DNA of 64,000 nucleotides from Variovorax sp. YR216. GTDB taxonomy: Bacteria; Pseudomonadota; Gammaproteobacteria; Burkholderiales; Burkholderiaceae_C. Numbering within the stretch: position 1 is the first letter of the stretch; every line of letters begins with the position of its first letter. Positions 37,443-46,328 of the stretch are shown in pieces. A program made the translations under genes and the position numbers. The DNA lies in contig NZ_FNRO01000002.1 in the NCBI RefSeq assembly GCF_900107745.1, positions 124,001 to 188,000 of the forward strand, in the 5' to 3' direction. Below the pieces are notes generated by a model. It did not search any database and was not told where the DNA came from. It saw only the letters and a list, made by a program, of their open reading frames with translations.

Positions 37443-38756
37443 ATGACTTCATACCGAGGCAACCCGGAAGCGGTGCGGGCGCTGGTGCAGAACGATCGCG
37501 TGCATCGCGACCTCTACATCAGCCAGGAGCTGTTCGAGCTGGAGCAGGAGCACTTCTTCGCGAACACCTGGAACTACGCCGGCCATGAAAGCCAGATCCC
37601 GAAGCCCGGCGACTACATCACCAACGAGATCGCCGGCCGGCCGCTGATCATCACGCGCCACACCGACGGTTCGGTGCGCGTGATGATGAACCGCTGCGCC
37701 CACAAGGGCTCGCGCCTCGTGAGCTCGCCGTGCGGCAACACCGGCAAGTTTTTCCGCTGCCCGTACCACGCGTGGACCTTCAAGACAGATGGATCGCTGC
37801 TGTCGATCCCGCTCAAGAACGGCTACGAGGGCACACAGCTCCACGAATGCGAATCGGCCAAGGGCCTGACGACGCTGAAGAACGTGCGCAGCTACCGCGG
37901 CTTCATCTTCGTGAAGATCAACGACGTCGGCCCGGACTTCGAGGAATACTTCGGCGACTCGCTGAGCTCCATCGACAACATGGCCGACCGCTCGCCCGAG
38001 GGTGAACTGGAAATCGCGGGTGGCTGCCTGCGCTTCATGCACCAGTGCAACTGGAAGATGTTCGTCGAGAACCTCAACGACACCATGCATCCGATGGTGG
38101 CGCACGAATCGTCGGCCGGCACCGCCAAGAGCATGTGGGCCGACAAGCCAGCCGACGAACCGAAGCCGATGGCCATCGAGCAGTTCGTGCCTTTCATGTC
38201 CGACTACAAGTTCTTCGAGGACATGGGCGTTCGCACCTACGACAACGGCCACAGCTTCACCGGCGTGCACTTCAGCATCCACAGCAAGTACAAGGCGATC
38301 CCCGAGTACGACAACGCGATGAAGGCCAGGTACGGCGAGGAACGTACCGCGCAGATTCTCGGCATGGCGCGGCACAACACGGTGTACTACCCGAACCTCA
38401 CGATCAAGGGTGCGATCCAGTCGATCCGCGTGGTCAAGCCAATCGCGGCGGACAAGTGCCTGATCGAGAGCTGGACCTTCCGCCTGAAGGGCGCGCCGCC
38501 GGAGTTGCTGCAGCGCACCGCCATGTACAACCGGCTGATCAACTCGCCGTTCTCGGTCGTGGGCCACGACGACCTGCAAGCCTATCGCGGCATCCAGGCC
38601 GGCTTGCATGCGAGCGGCAACGAGTGGGTGAGCCTGCATCGCAACTACGACCCGGCGGAGCTGAAGGGTGGCGAGATCACGACCGTCGGCACGAACGAAT
38701 TGCCAATGAGAAATCAGTACAGGAGCTGGGCCCGCTACATGACGGAGACGATGTGA
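37443..38756 (+). CDS. iadD: Rieske dioxygenase alpha subunit (IAA dioxygenase candidate)
   Basis: A 437-residue ring-hydroxylating oxygenase. The Rieske site is C-x-H-x18-C-x2-H (RCAHKGSR ... RCPYHAW). The mononuclear iron site has the Asp-x2-His-x4-His pattern in ENLNDTMHPMVAHES. It sits directly before a beta subunit (TGATG overlap) and after its reductase. In Variovorax the pair iadDE is reported as necessary and sufficient for loss of indole-3-acetic acid. A likely product is dioxindole-3-acetate (inference). Confidence 0.9.
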   Translation: MTSYRGNPEAVRALVQNDRVHRDLYISQELFELEQEHFFANTWNYAGHESQIPKPGDYITNEIAGRPLIITRHTDGSVRVMMNRCAHKGSRLVSSPCGNTGKFFRCPYHAWTFKTDGSLLSIPLKNGYEGTQLHECESAKGLTTLKNVRSYRGFIFVKINDVGPDFEEYFGDSLSSIDNMADRSPEGELEIAGGCLRFMHQCNWKMFVENLNDTMHPMVAHESSAGTAKSMWADKPADEPKPMAIEQFVPFMSDYKFFEDMGVRTYDNGHSFTGVHFSIHSKYKAIPEYDNAMKARYGEERTAQILGMARHNTVYYPNLTIKGAIQSIRVVKPIAADKCLIESWTFRLKGAPPELLQRTAMYNRLINSPFSVVGHDDLQAYRGIQAGLHASGNEWVSLHRNYDPAELKGGEITTVGTNELPMRNQYRSWARYMTETM

Positions 38757-39241
38757 TGCAGAACGAGATCACGCGCCAGCAACTCATCGACTTCGTGGTC
38801 CAGGAATCGCGCCTGCTCGATGCCAAGCGCTACGACGAGTGGAACGCGCTCTTCACCGACGACGCCTTCTACTGGGTGCCGGCGCAGCCCGACCAGGAGG
38901 ACGGGATCAACTACTGTTCGCACCTCTATGAGGACAAGCTGCTGCGCGAGCTGCGCATCGAGCGCCTGAAGAGCCCGCGTGCCTTCTCGCAGCAGCCGCC
39001 GAGCCGGTGCCACCACCTGCTGCAGACGCCGACCGTCGAGACGTTCGACGAAGCCGCCAACCGTTACGTGGTGCGCACCGAGTTCCACTACACCGAGTCG
39101 CAGGGCGACGAGCTGCAGTTCTATGTCGGCACGTTCTTCCACCACCTCACGGTGCAGGAAGGCGCGCTGCGCATGACGCTCAAGCGCGTGAACCTGCTCA
39201 ACTGCGACGCGGCGCTGCCGGCGGTGCAGCTTTTCATCTAG
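38756..39241 (+). CDS. iadE: Rieske dioxygenase beta subunit
   Basis: A 161-residue small subunit of the SnoaL/NTF2-like fold that scaffolds the alpha-beta hexamer. Typical parts are LLDAKRYDEWNALFTDDAFYWVPA, YEDKLLRELRIERLKSPRAF and the ending ALPAVQLFI. Its start shares one base with the alpha stop (38754-38758). It should act only with the alpha subunit. Confidence 0.9.
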   Translation: MQNEITRQQLIDFVVQESRLLDAKRYDEWNALFTDDAFYWVPAQPDQEDGINYCSHLYEDKLLRELRIERLKSPRAFSQQPPSRCHHLLQTPTVETFDEAANRYVVRTEFHYTESQGDELQFYVGTFFHHLTVQEGALRMTLKRVNLLNCDAALPAVQLFI

Positions 39242-39248
39242 GGCCGCC

Positions 39249-40871
39249 ATGCATCACACCGTTCACGATGCCTTCAGCGCGAGCGCGCGGCGCACGCCCA
39301 GGGCCGAGTTCCTGTTCACCGAGTCGGTCACCGCGCAGGCCTATGACATCGCGCCGGGCGCCATCCTCTGGAGCGAAGCCGCCGCGCAGGTGGATCGCCT
39401 GCGTGCCGCCTACGCGAAGGCAGGCTACGGCCACGGTCATCGCGTCGGCTTGCTGCTGGAGAACCGGCCGGCCTTTCTGTTCCACTGGTTCGCGCTCAAC
39501 GCACTGGGCGTGAGCGTGGTGCCGATCAATGCCGAGATGCGCTCGGCCGAGCTGAGCTACCTCATCGGCCACAGCGAGATCGGCCTCGCCGTGACCTTGC
39601 CGCACCGCGCCGACGACCTGCGCGCCGCTGCGAAGGTCGCTGACATCGCCTTCGAGACGATGGGCCCGGACGATGCGGTGCCGCCCGCCACGCAGCCCGC
39701 GCCGCACGCCTCGGAGCCGGTCGGCCTCGCCACCGAATGCGCGCTGCTCTACACGTCTGGCACCACTGGTCGTCCCAAGGGCTGCATGCTGAGCAACGAG
39801 TACTTCCTGCGTGCCGGCCAGTGGTATGCGGAACTCGGCGACCTCTGTCCGGTGCGCCCCGATGCCGAACGCATCATCACGCCGCTGCCGCTCAACCACG
39901 TCAACGCGATGGCGTTCTCGACCATGGTGATCCTGGTCGCCGGTGGCTGTCTTGTCCAGCTTGACCGCTTCCACCCGAAGAGCTGGCTCCAGAGTGCGCG
40001 CGAAAGCCGCGCGACCATCGTCCACTACCTCGGCGTGATGCCGGCGATGCTGCTGTCGGCGCCCGCCGTCGCGGCGGACCGCGAGCACGACATCCGCTGG
40101 GGCTTCGGCGCCGGCGTGGACCGCAAGAACCACGCGCCTTTCGAGGAACGCTTCGGCTTCCCGCTCGTCGAGGCCTGGGCGATGACCGAAACCGGCGCCG
40201 CCGCCTGCGTGATGGCGAACCATGAGCCGCGCCATGTCGGCACCAGCTGCTTCGGCCGCCGCGAGGACTTCGCCCTGATCCGCCTCGTCGACGACGAAGG
40301 CCGCGACGTGCCCGACGGTACGCCGGGCGAACTGCTGGTGCGCTCGTCGGGCGACGACCCGAAGCGCTACTTCTTCTCCGGCTACCTCAAGGACGAGGAA
40401 GCCACCCGCGAAGCCTGGGCCGATGGCTGGTTCCACACCGGCGACATGGTGCGCCGCGACGCCGAGGGCAACTACTACTTCGTCGATCGCAAGAAGAACG
40501 TGATCCGCCGCAGTGGCGAGAACATCTCGGCGGTCGAGGTGGAGAGCGTGCTCAACCAGCACCCGGCGGTGAAGACGTCGGCAGTGGCCGCGACGCCCGA
40601 CACGGTGCGCGGCGACGAAGTGCTCGCCTGCATCGTGTTGCGCGAGGACGCCGATGGTTCCGCCCCGGCGCAGTTGGCCGCGAGTATCGTGGACCACGCG
40701 CTGGCGCAACTCGCCTACTACAAGGCGCCGGGCTATGTCGCCTTCGTCGATGCACTGCCGCTCACCGCGTCGCAGAAGATCCAGCGCGGGCAGTTGCGAG
40801 AACTCGCGCAGTCGCTGCCCGGTCGCGCGAACTGCATCGACACCCGCTCGATGAAGAAGAGGCAATCATGA
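39249..40871 (+). CDS. Acyl-CoA ligase (AMP-binding, CaiC-like)
   Basis: A 540-residue adenylate-forming enzyme. Motifs: LLYTSGTTGRPKGCMLS (P-loop), EAWAMTETGAA, GDMVRRDAEGNYYFVDRKKN (hinge region) and the catalytic lysine in TASQKIQRGQL. It lies seven bases after the Rieske beta gene and overlaps the thiolase-like gene by four. I infer that it activates the dioxygenated indole acid to its CoA ester before side-chain removal. Confidence 0.87.
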   Translation: MHHTVHDAFSASARRTPRAEFLFTESVTAQAYDIAPGAILWSEAAAQVDRLRAAYAKAGYGHGHRVGLLLENRPAFLFHWFALNALGVSVVPINAEMRSAELSYLIGHSEIGLAVTLPHRADDLRAAAKVADIAFETMGPDDAVPPATQPAPHASEPVGLATECALLYTSGTTGRPKGCMLSNEYFLRAGQWYAELGDLCPVRPDAERIITPLPLNHVNAMAFSTMVILVAGGCLVQLDRFHPKSWLQSARESRATIVHYLGVMPAMLLSAPAVAADREHDIRWGFGAGVDRKNHAPFEERFGFPLVEAWAMTETGAAACVMANHEPRHVGTSCFGRREDFALIRLVDDEGRDVPDGTPGELLVRSSGDDPKRYFFSGYLKDEEATREAWADGWFHTGDMVRRDAEGNYYFVDRKKNVIRRSGENISAVEVESVLNQHPAVKTSAVAATPDTVRGDEVLACIVLREDADGSAPAQLAASIVDHALAQLAYYKAPGYVAFVDALPLTASQKIQRGQLRELAQSLPGRANCIDTRSMKKRQS

Positions 40872-42037
40872 CCCGGCGACTCTCTTACGAAGGTGTGGCC
40901 GTCGCGGTGCCGGTGACGGTGCCCTATGTGCGCTACTCGACGCGCAGCGCGCACTGGTTCCTCGGTCAGGCGATCGAAGCGCTGGTGAAGAACAGCGGCG
41001 TGAAGAAGGACGAGATCGACGGCTTGTGCGTCAGCAGCTTCTCGCTCATGCCCGACACCGCGGTCGGCGTCACGCAACATCTGGGCCTCTCGCCGCGCTG
41101 GCTCGACCATGTGCCCACCGGCGGTGCATCCGGCGTGATGTGCCTGCGCCGCGCCGCGCGTGCGGTGCAGTCGGGTGATGCGGAGGTGGTGGCGTGCGTG
41201 GCCGCCGACACCAACCACGTCGATTCGTTCCGCCTCACGCTCGGCAGCTTCAGCAACTTCGCGCGCGATGCCACCTACCCGTATGGCTCGGGCGGGCCGA
41301 ACTCGATCTTCGCGATGATCACCTCGCACTACATGCGCACTTTCGGCGCGAAGCGCGAGGACTTCGGCCGCATCTGCGTGGACCAGCGCAGCAACGCGCT
41401 GAAGAACCCGCACGCGATGTTCAAGAAGCCGCTGACGCTGGACGAGTACATGTCCGCGCGGCCGATCTCCGACCCGATCCACCTTTTCGACTGCGTGATG
41501 CCCTGTGCGGGCGCGGAAGCCTTCCTCGTGATGAGCGAGGAACGCGCACGGGACCTGGGCCTGCCGCATGCGGTGATCCGCGGCGCGATCGAGCGGCACA
41601 ACGCCTATTCCGAAGACCCGGTGATGGTGCGCGGCGGCTGGCGCATGGACCGCGACGATCTCTATGCGCAGGCCGGCGTGAAGCCCGCCGACATCGACTT
41701 CGTGCAGACCTACGACGACTATCCGGTCATCGTGATGATGCAGTTCGAGGACCTCGGCTTCTGCGAGAAGGGTGAAGGTTCGGCCTTCGTGCAGTCGCAT
41801 GTGATGACGAACGATGGGAGCTTTCCGAACAACACCAGCGGCGGGCAGCTTTCCGCCGGACAGGCTGGTGCGGCGGGTGGCTTTCTCGGCATGACGGAAA
41901 CCATTCGCCAGTTGACCGATACAGCCGATTCGCGCGCCGTGCCAAATGCGCAACTGGGCCTTGTCGCCGGCTTCGGCATGGTCACCTATGACCGGTGCCT
42001 CTGCACCGGCGCCATCATCCTCGGGAGGCCGGCATGA
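40868..42037 (+). CDS. Thiolase-like protein (SCP2/Ltp type), possible retro-aldolase
   Basis: A 389-residue thiolase-fold protein. The segment where thiolases carry the nucleophile Cys (CASG) reads TGGASG, and the GHP-type histidine motif reads SAGQAGAAGG, so the first catalytic Cys and His are both absent; the last loop RCLCTGA keeps a Cys. This pattern, and a DUF35 partner encoded next (ATGA overlap), is that of Ltp2-type aldolases of steroid side-chain loss. Retro-aldol cleavage to isatin and acetyl-CoA is proposed; this is inference. Confidence 0.82.
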   Translation: MTRRLSYEGVAVAVPVTVPYVRYSTRSAHWFLGQAIEALVKNSGVKKDEIDGLCVSSFSLMPDTAVGVTQHLGLSPRWLDHVPTGGASGVMCLRRAARAVQSGDAEVVACVAADTNHVDSFRLTLGSFSNFARDATYPYGSGGPNSIFAMITSHYMRTFGAKREDFGRICVDQRSNALKNPHAMFKKPLTLDEYMSARPISDPIHLFDCVMPCAGAEAFLVMSEERARDLGLPHAVIRGAIERHNAYSEDPVMVRGGWRMDRDDLYAQAGVKPADIDFVQTYDDYPVIVMMQFEDLGFCEKGEGSAFVQSHVMTNDGSFPNNTSGGQLSAGQAGAAGGFLGMTETIRQLTDTADSRAVPNAQLGLVAGFGMVTYDRCLCTGAIILGRPA

Positions 42038-43287
42038 CCATGCCCCTGATGCGCCCCAAGCGCAAGAACCCCGTCCTGCGCACCCGGCAGATGAACCTGC
42101 CGCCATGGGCACGCGGCCGTGTCGCGCTCGGCATCACGGCCGGTGCAGCGGAAGGCCGCTTCGTGCTGCAGACCTGCGAGGACTGCGGCACCGTGCAGTA
42201 CCCACCGCGCGAGGCCTGCCACAAGTGCCTATCGCCCAATCTGCACTGGCGCGAGCAGAGCGGCGAAGGCGAGCTGCTCAGCACCACCACGCTGCACCAC
42301 AGCAACGACCTGTTCTTCCGCGAACGGCTGCCATGGCGGCTGGGTCTCGTGCATCTCGATGCCGGGCCGACGCTGATGGTCCACCTCCACGGCGAAGTCG
42401 GCGACGCTCCATCCCGCGTGCGCGTCGGCGCCCGGCTCGATCGTGCCGGCCAAGCCGTCCTCATTGGATTTCCGAACGAAGGGAGCCCCCACATGGCTGA
42501 CGACAAGATGCTCCGCGAAATGACGAGCGACCCCAAATTCCGCAAGGTGCTGGTCACCGACGGCAAGACCGAAGTGGGCCAGGCGATCGTGCGCGCGCTG
42601 GTCAAGGCCGGCGCCGACATCGTCTGGGTCGGCCACACCGAGCCGTGGAAGAAGATGGGCGGCCTCGAGGACATCACCGCGCTGCCGCAGGTCACGCTGG
42701 TGCCGCTGGACCTGACCAACGGCCGCTCGGTGAGCGAACTTGCTGGCGAGATCGGCGGCAAGGTCGACATCGTGATCAACAACGCCGAAGTCCATCGCAC
42801 CTTCGGCATCGGCGCGCGTCGCGGCACCGACGTGGCCAAGGCCGAGATGGACATCAACTACTTCGGCCTGCTGCGATTGGCCCAGGAGTTCGGCCCGGCG
42901 CTCAAGGGCCGCTCGGCCGATGGCGTGACCGGCGCGACTGCATGGGTCAATCTCCTGTCGATCTATGCGCTGTCCAACTTCCCGCCGCACGGCACCTTCA
43001 GCGCGTCGAAGGCGGCGGCGCATTCGCTCGCGCAGTGCCTGCGCGCCGAGATGCGGCCGGCCGGTATCCGCGTGATCAATGTCTTCCCCGGTCCGATCGA
43101 CGACGAGTGGAACCAGCACACGCCGCCGCCCAAGCTCGCGCCGAGCGGTCTGGCCAGCGCGATCGTGAAGGCATTGCGCGATGGCGTCGAGGACGTGTAC
43201 CCCGGCGATGTGGCGCAGGAGTGGCTGGAGCGCTGGCGCGACAACCCCAAGGTGTTGGAGCGCGAACTGGCCGCTGGCGGTAGCTGA
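42034..43287 (+). CDS. DUF35 (Zn-ribbon/OB-fold) and degenerate SDR fusion protein
   Basis: A 417-residue protein. Residues about 30-150 are a DUF35 domain with a zinc ribbon CEDCGTVQYPPREACHKCLS, which in other systems binds and activates thiolase-like aldolases. Residues about 165-410 have an SDR fold, but the cofactor motif reads VTDGKTEVGQAIV, NNAG is NNAEV, and YxxxK is FSASK, so the catalytic Tyr is Phe. An internal ATG at 42493 has a GGGAG site, so the SDR part may also be made alone. Confidence 0.83.
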   Translation: MTMPLMRPKRKNPVLRTRQMNLPPWARGRVALGITAGAAEGRFVLQTCEDCGTVQYPPREACHKCLSPNLHWREQSGEGELLSTTTLHHSNDLFFRERLPWRLGLVHLDAGPTLMVHLHGEVGDAPSRVRVGARLDRAGQAVLIGFPNEGSPHMADDKMLREMTSDPKFRKVLVTDGKTEVGQAIVRALVKAGADIVWVGHTEPWKKMGGLEDITALPQVTLVPLDLTNGRSVSELAGEIGGKVDIVINNAEVHRTFGIGARRGTDVAKAEMDINYFGLLRLAQEFGPALKGRSADGVTGATAWVNLLSIYALSNFPPHGTFSASKAAAHSLAQCLRAEMRPAGIRVINVFPGPIDDEWNQHTPPPKLAPSGLASAIVKALRDGVEDVYPGDVAQEWLERWRDNPKVLERELAAGGS

Positions 43288-43302
43288 TCCCGGAGAAATC
43301 GA

Positions 43303-44115
43303 ATGACGACCATGACTGACCTGATCTCCACCGCCGAAATCCTCGGCGGCCTCGTGACCGCGATGGCGAGCGGCCGCATCCGCGTCATCGACCTCACGCA
43401 GACGCTCACGCCCGAATTCCCGCAGATTGCGCTGCCGCCCGAGATGGGCCAGTGCTGGCCCTTCCGCATCGAGGAAGTGTCGAGGTATGACGAGCGCGGA
43501 CCGGGCTGGTACTGGAACAACTTCTCCTGCGGCGAGCACACCGGCACGCACTTCGATGCGCCGATCCACTGGATCTCCGGCCGCGACCTGCCGAACAACT
43601 CGGTCGACACCATTCCCGTGCAGCACTTCGTCGCGCCGGCCTGCGTGATCGATTGCTCGCCGCAGGTGAAGGACGATCCCGACTACCTGCTCACCATCGA
43701 AGACATCGAGCAATACGAGTCGAAGCACGGCCGCATCCCGAAGGGCGCCTGGGTGCTGATGCGCACCGACTGGTCGAAGCGCCAGGACCCGGAGGCGTAT
43801 CAGAACTTCGACGAGACCGGCCAGCACACGCCCGGCCCGAGCACGGAGGCGGTGCGCTTCCTGGTCGAGCAGCGCGATGTGCTCGGCTTCGGCTCGGAGG
43901 CGATCGGCACCGACGCGGGGCAGGGCTACCACCTGCGGCCGCCGTATCCGTGCCACTACTACATGCATGGCGCGGGGCGCTATGGCCTGCAATGCCTGAG
44001 CAACCTCGACCTGCTGCCGCCGAGCGGCGCGGTGCTGATCTGCCCGCCGCTCAAGATCGAGAAGGGCAGCGGCAGCCCCTTGCGCGTGCTGGCGCTGGTG
44101 GGAGCTTCGGCATGA
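43303..44115 (+). CDS. Isatin-hydrolase-like cyclase family enzyme
   Basis: A 270-residue metal-dependent hydrolase of the cyclase/kynurenine-formamidase family. The metal motif HTGTHFDAPIHW (H-x3-H-x-D-x3-H) is complete. Isatin hydrolases, which open isatin to isatinate with manganese, belong to this family. In an indole-acetate locus that role is the best fit, since isatin and isatinate are known intermediates in bradyrhizobial IAA breakdown. N-formylkynurenine is an alternative substrate. It overlaps the next SDR gene by four bases. Confidence 0.83.
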   Translation: MTTMTDLISTAEILGGLVTAMASGRIRVIDLTQTLTPEFPQIALPPEMGQCWPFRIEEVSRYDERGPGWYWNNFSCGEHTGTHFDAPIHWISGRDLPNNSVDTIPVQHFVAPACVIDCSPQVKDDPDYLLTIEDIEQYESKHGRIPKGAWVLMRTDWSKRQDPEAYQNFDETGQHTPGPSTEAVRFLVEQRDVLGFGSEAIGTDAGQGYHLRPPYPCHYYMHGAGRYGLQCLSNLDLLPPSGAVLICPPLKIEKGSGSPLRVLALVGASA

Positions 44116-44843
44116 GCGCGGGGACGAAGGTCGCAGCCGTCACGGGCGGCAGCGCGGGCATCGGCAAGGCGATCTGCGAGGACCTGCTCGCACAGGGCTA
44201 CGAAGTGGTGTCGCTCGCGCGGCGCCGCTGCGAGATCGACCATCCGAAGCTGCACAGCATCGAGGTCGACCTGATGGACCGCGCCGCCACCGCGCAAGCG
44301 GCGGCAGAACTCGCACGGCGCTTCGAGGTGACCACGGTCGTGCACAACGCCGGCGTGATCCGGCCCGCGCTGCTCGCGGACGTGAAGCTCGACGATCTCG
44401 ACGCACTCGTGGAGCTGCACCTGGGCTGCGCGATCCAGCTCGTTCAGGCCGCGTTGCCCACGATGCGCGCGAAGCGCTTCGGCCGGGTGGTGCTGCTGTC
44501 GTCGCGCGCAGCCGTAGGGCTCCAGACGCGCACCAGCTATTCCGCCACCAAGGCCGGCATGCTCGGCATGGCGCGCACCTGGGCGCTCGAGTTGGCGCCC
44601 GACGGCATCACGGTCAATGTCGTCGCGCCGGGACCGATCCGCACCGACATGTTCTACGACGTGGTCGAAGCGGGCAGCGACAAGGAGCGCTCGCTCGCCG
44701 CATCCATTCCCGTCAAGCGACTGGGTGAATCCGCCGACGTCGCGCGTGCGGTGCGCTTCTTCGCCGAGCCCGCAAACAGCTTCGTCACGGGCCAGGTCCT
44801 CTATGTGTGCGGTGGCACCAGCGTGGGCAGCCTGGCCCTTTAG
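44112..44843 (+). CDS. Short-chain dehydrogenase/reductase
   Basis: A 243-residue classical SDR with an intact active site: TGGSAGIG cofactor loop, HNAG, Ser in VVLLSSRAA, and YSATK. It ends the ten-gene unit started by the IorA-like gene. It might reduce or oxidise an indole-derived ketone or alcohol such as dioxindole/isatin; the exact step cannot be read. Confidence 0.85.
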   Translation: MSAGTKVAAVTGGSAGIGKAICEDLLAQGYEVVSLARRRCEIDHPKLHSIEVDLMDRAATAQAAAELARRFEVTTVVHNAGVIRPALLADVKLDDLDALVELHLGCAIQLVQAALPTMRAKRFGRVVLLSSRAAVGLQTRTSYSATKAGMLGMARTWALELAPDGITVNVVAPGPIRTDMFYDVVEAGSDKERSLAASIPVKRLGESADVARAVRFFAEPANSFVTGQVLYVCGGTSVGSLAL

Positions 44844-44872
44844 TAGTGCACATGAACCTCACGCCCCAAATG

Positions 44873-44917
44873 CCAGGAACCCCGCGGAACCGGCTTTGCC
44901 GGGCCGCTGGGGTTGAG
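44873..44917 (-). repeat. Half copy of the intergenic repeat, copy D
   Basis: Only the right half is present, inverted: on the minus strand CCCCAGCGGCCCGGC, then GCCGGTTCCGCGG and CCTGG. It lies 30 bp after the last SDR gene and could act as a stem at the transcript end. Confidence 0.75.
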
Positions 44918-44973
44918 CTTTAGCCATACCCCTCGTTTTCACTGCCTTGTCATCGCGACACGCGCCCGCTAGC

Positions 44974-44993
44974 ATGGTTTACCTCTAAACATT
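44974..44993. promoter_or_regulatory. Candidate MarR operator before the transporter unit
   Basis: GTTTA-CCTC-TAAAC is an inverted repeat inside an AT-rich stretch, 60-80 bp before the first binding-protein gene. It contains TCTAAACATT, identical over ten bases to the motif at 32567 in the MarR/iad promoter. Confidence 0.55.
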
Positions 44994-45054
44994 TCACAAA
45001 TCATTGGTTGGCGTGAGTCCTGCTTATCACCATCGGAATCTCAAGGAGCCCTGC

Positions 45055-46212
45055 ATGAAAGTTCTGACTCGTCTCTTCACGATGGCCGGCGTCGCCGCCG
45101 CCATCGGCGTTCTCACCGCCGCGAATGCGTTGGCGGCCGATCTGAAGGTCGGCTTCATCACCTCGCTGTCGGGGCCGGTGTCTTCGCTCGGCATTCCCTA
45201 CGACAAGGGCATGAAGGCGGCGATCGCCTACAAGTCGGAACTCAATGGCAAGAAGATCCAGGTGGTGTCGCTCGACGATGCATCGGACCCGTCGACCGCC
45301 GCGCGCAATGCCCGCAAGCTGATTGATGAAGACAAGGTCGACGTCATCATCGGCACCGCCGGCTCGCCAGGTGCACTCGCGATCGCCGCCGTGGCGCGCG
45401 AAACCAAGACACCGCTGATCTCCATCGCCAACGCCAACCTGCCGGGCGAGGAGGGCGCATGGATGGTCACGCTGCCGCAGCCCGCGCCGCTGATGGTGAG
45501 CGCGGTGGTCGAGCGCATGAAGCAGTCGGGCGTGAAGACGGTCGGCTACATCGGCTTCTCCGATGCCTGGGGCGACCTCGTCTATGACGCGCTGCAAAAG
45601 AGCGCCGAGCCCGCGGGCATCAAGGTGGTGTCGAACGAGCGTTATGCGCGTGCCGATGCGTCGGTGACGGGGCAGGTGCTGAAGATCGTCGCGCTGCGTC
45701 CCGACGCGGTGATCACCGGCACCTCGGGCACGCCGGGCGCGCTGCCTTACCTCGCGCTGCAGGAGCGTGGCTACAAGGGCCAGATCTACGGCACGCACGC
45801 GCTGATCAACCCCGACTTCGTGCGGGTCGGCGGCCCGGCCGTCGAAGGGCTGCTCGCGCCCACCGGTCCGGTGATCGTCGCCGAGCAGTTGCCCGAGAGC
45901 AATCCGATCCGCAAGGTCTCGATGGACTTCCGCAGCGCCTACCAGAAGGCCAACGGCGCGTTGCCGACGGACGCGTTCTCTGCGTATTCGTTCGACGCAT
46001 GGCTGCTGTTCCTCGATGCCGCTTCGCGCACCAAGGGCGAGCCCGGCACGCCGGCGTATCGCGTTGCATTGCGCGACTCGATCGTGAACACGAAGGAGCT
46101 GGTCGGCACGCACAGCGTCTACAACTTCAAGCCCGACAACCGCTATGGCTCCGACGAGCGTTCCCGCGTCATCGTCAAGCTCGAAAAAGGTCAATGGAAA
46201 CTTGTTCCCTGA
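45055..46212 (+). CDS. Branched-chain-type ABC transporter substrate-binding protein 1
   Basis: A 385-residue periplasmic binding protein (LivJ-like, type I fold). The signal peptide MKVLTRLFTMAGVAAAIGVL is followed by an ANALA-A type cleavage site. Conserved stretches are ADLKVGFITSLSGPVSSLG and DDASDPSTAARNARKLI. AAGGAG precedes the ATG. It starts the transporter unit and has two paralogues within 5 kb. Aromatic acids such as IAA are likely ligands by context. Confidence 0.88.
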   Translation: MKVLTRLFTMAGVAAAIGVLTAANALAADLKVGFITSLSGPVSSLGIPYDKGMKAAIAYKSELNGKKIQVVSLDDASDPSTAARNARKLIDEDKVDVIIGTAGSPGALAIAAVARETKTPLISIANANLPGEEGAWMVTLPQPAPLMVSAVVERMKQSGVKTVGYIGFSDAWGDLVYDALQKSAEPAGIKVVSNERYARADASVTGQVLKIVALRPDAVITGTSGTPGALPYLALQERGYKGQIYGTHALINPDFVRVGGPAVEGLLAPTGPVIVAEQLPESNPIRKVSMDFRSAYQKANGALPTDAFSAYSFDAWLLFLDAASRTKGEPGTPAYRVALRDSIVNTKELVGTHSVYNFKPDNRYGSDERSRVIVKLEKGQWKLVP

Positions 46213-46303
46213 CCCCCAGGCTCGCGCACTTCGTGTCGCTCTCCACCCCCTTTCAGGGGGCGATGCCAGCGGCCCGGCGAAGCCGGTTCCGCGGCATCCC
46301 TGG
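46213..46303 (+). repeat. Dispersed multi-hairpin intergenic repeat, copy E
   Basis: A full copy between two paralogous binding-protein genes: CCCCCAGGCTCGCGCACTTC, a C5/G5 hairpin (CCCCC TTTCA GGGGG), AGCGGCCCGGC...GCCGG, TTCCGCGG and CCTGG. It could lower or protect the transcript between the two genes, as REP-like elements do. Confidence 0.88.
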
Positions 46304-46328
46304 CAAAACCACCCAAACCATCTGAACG

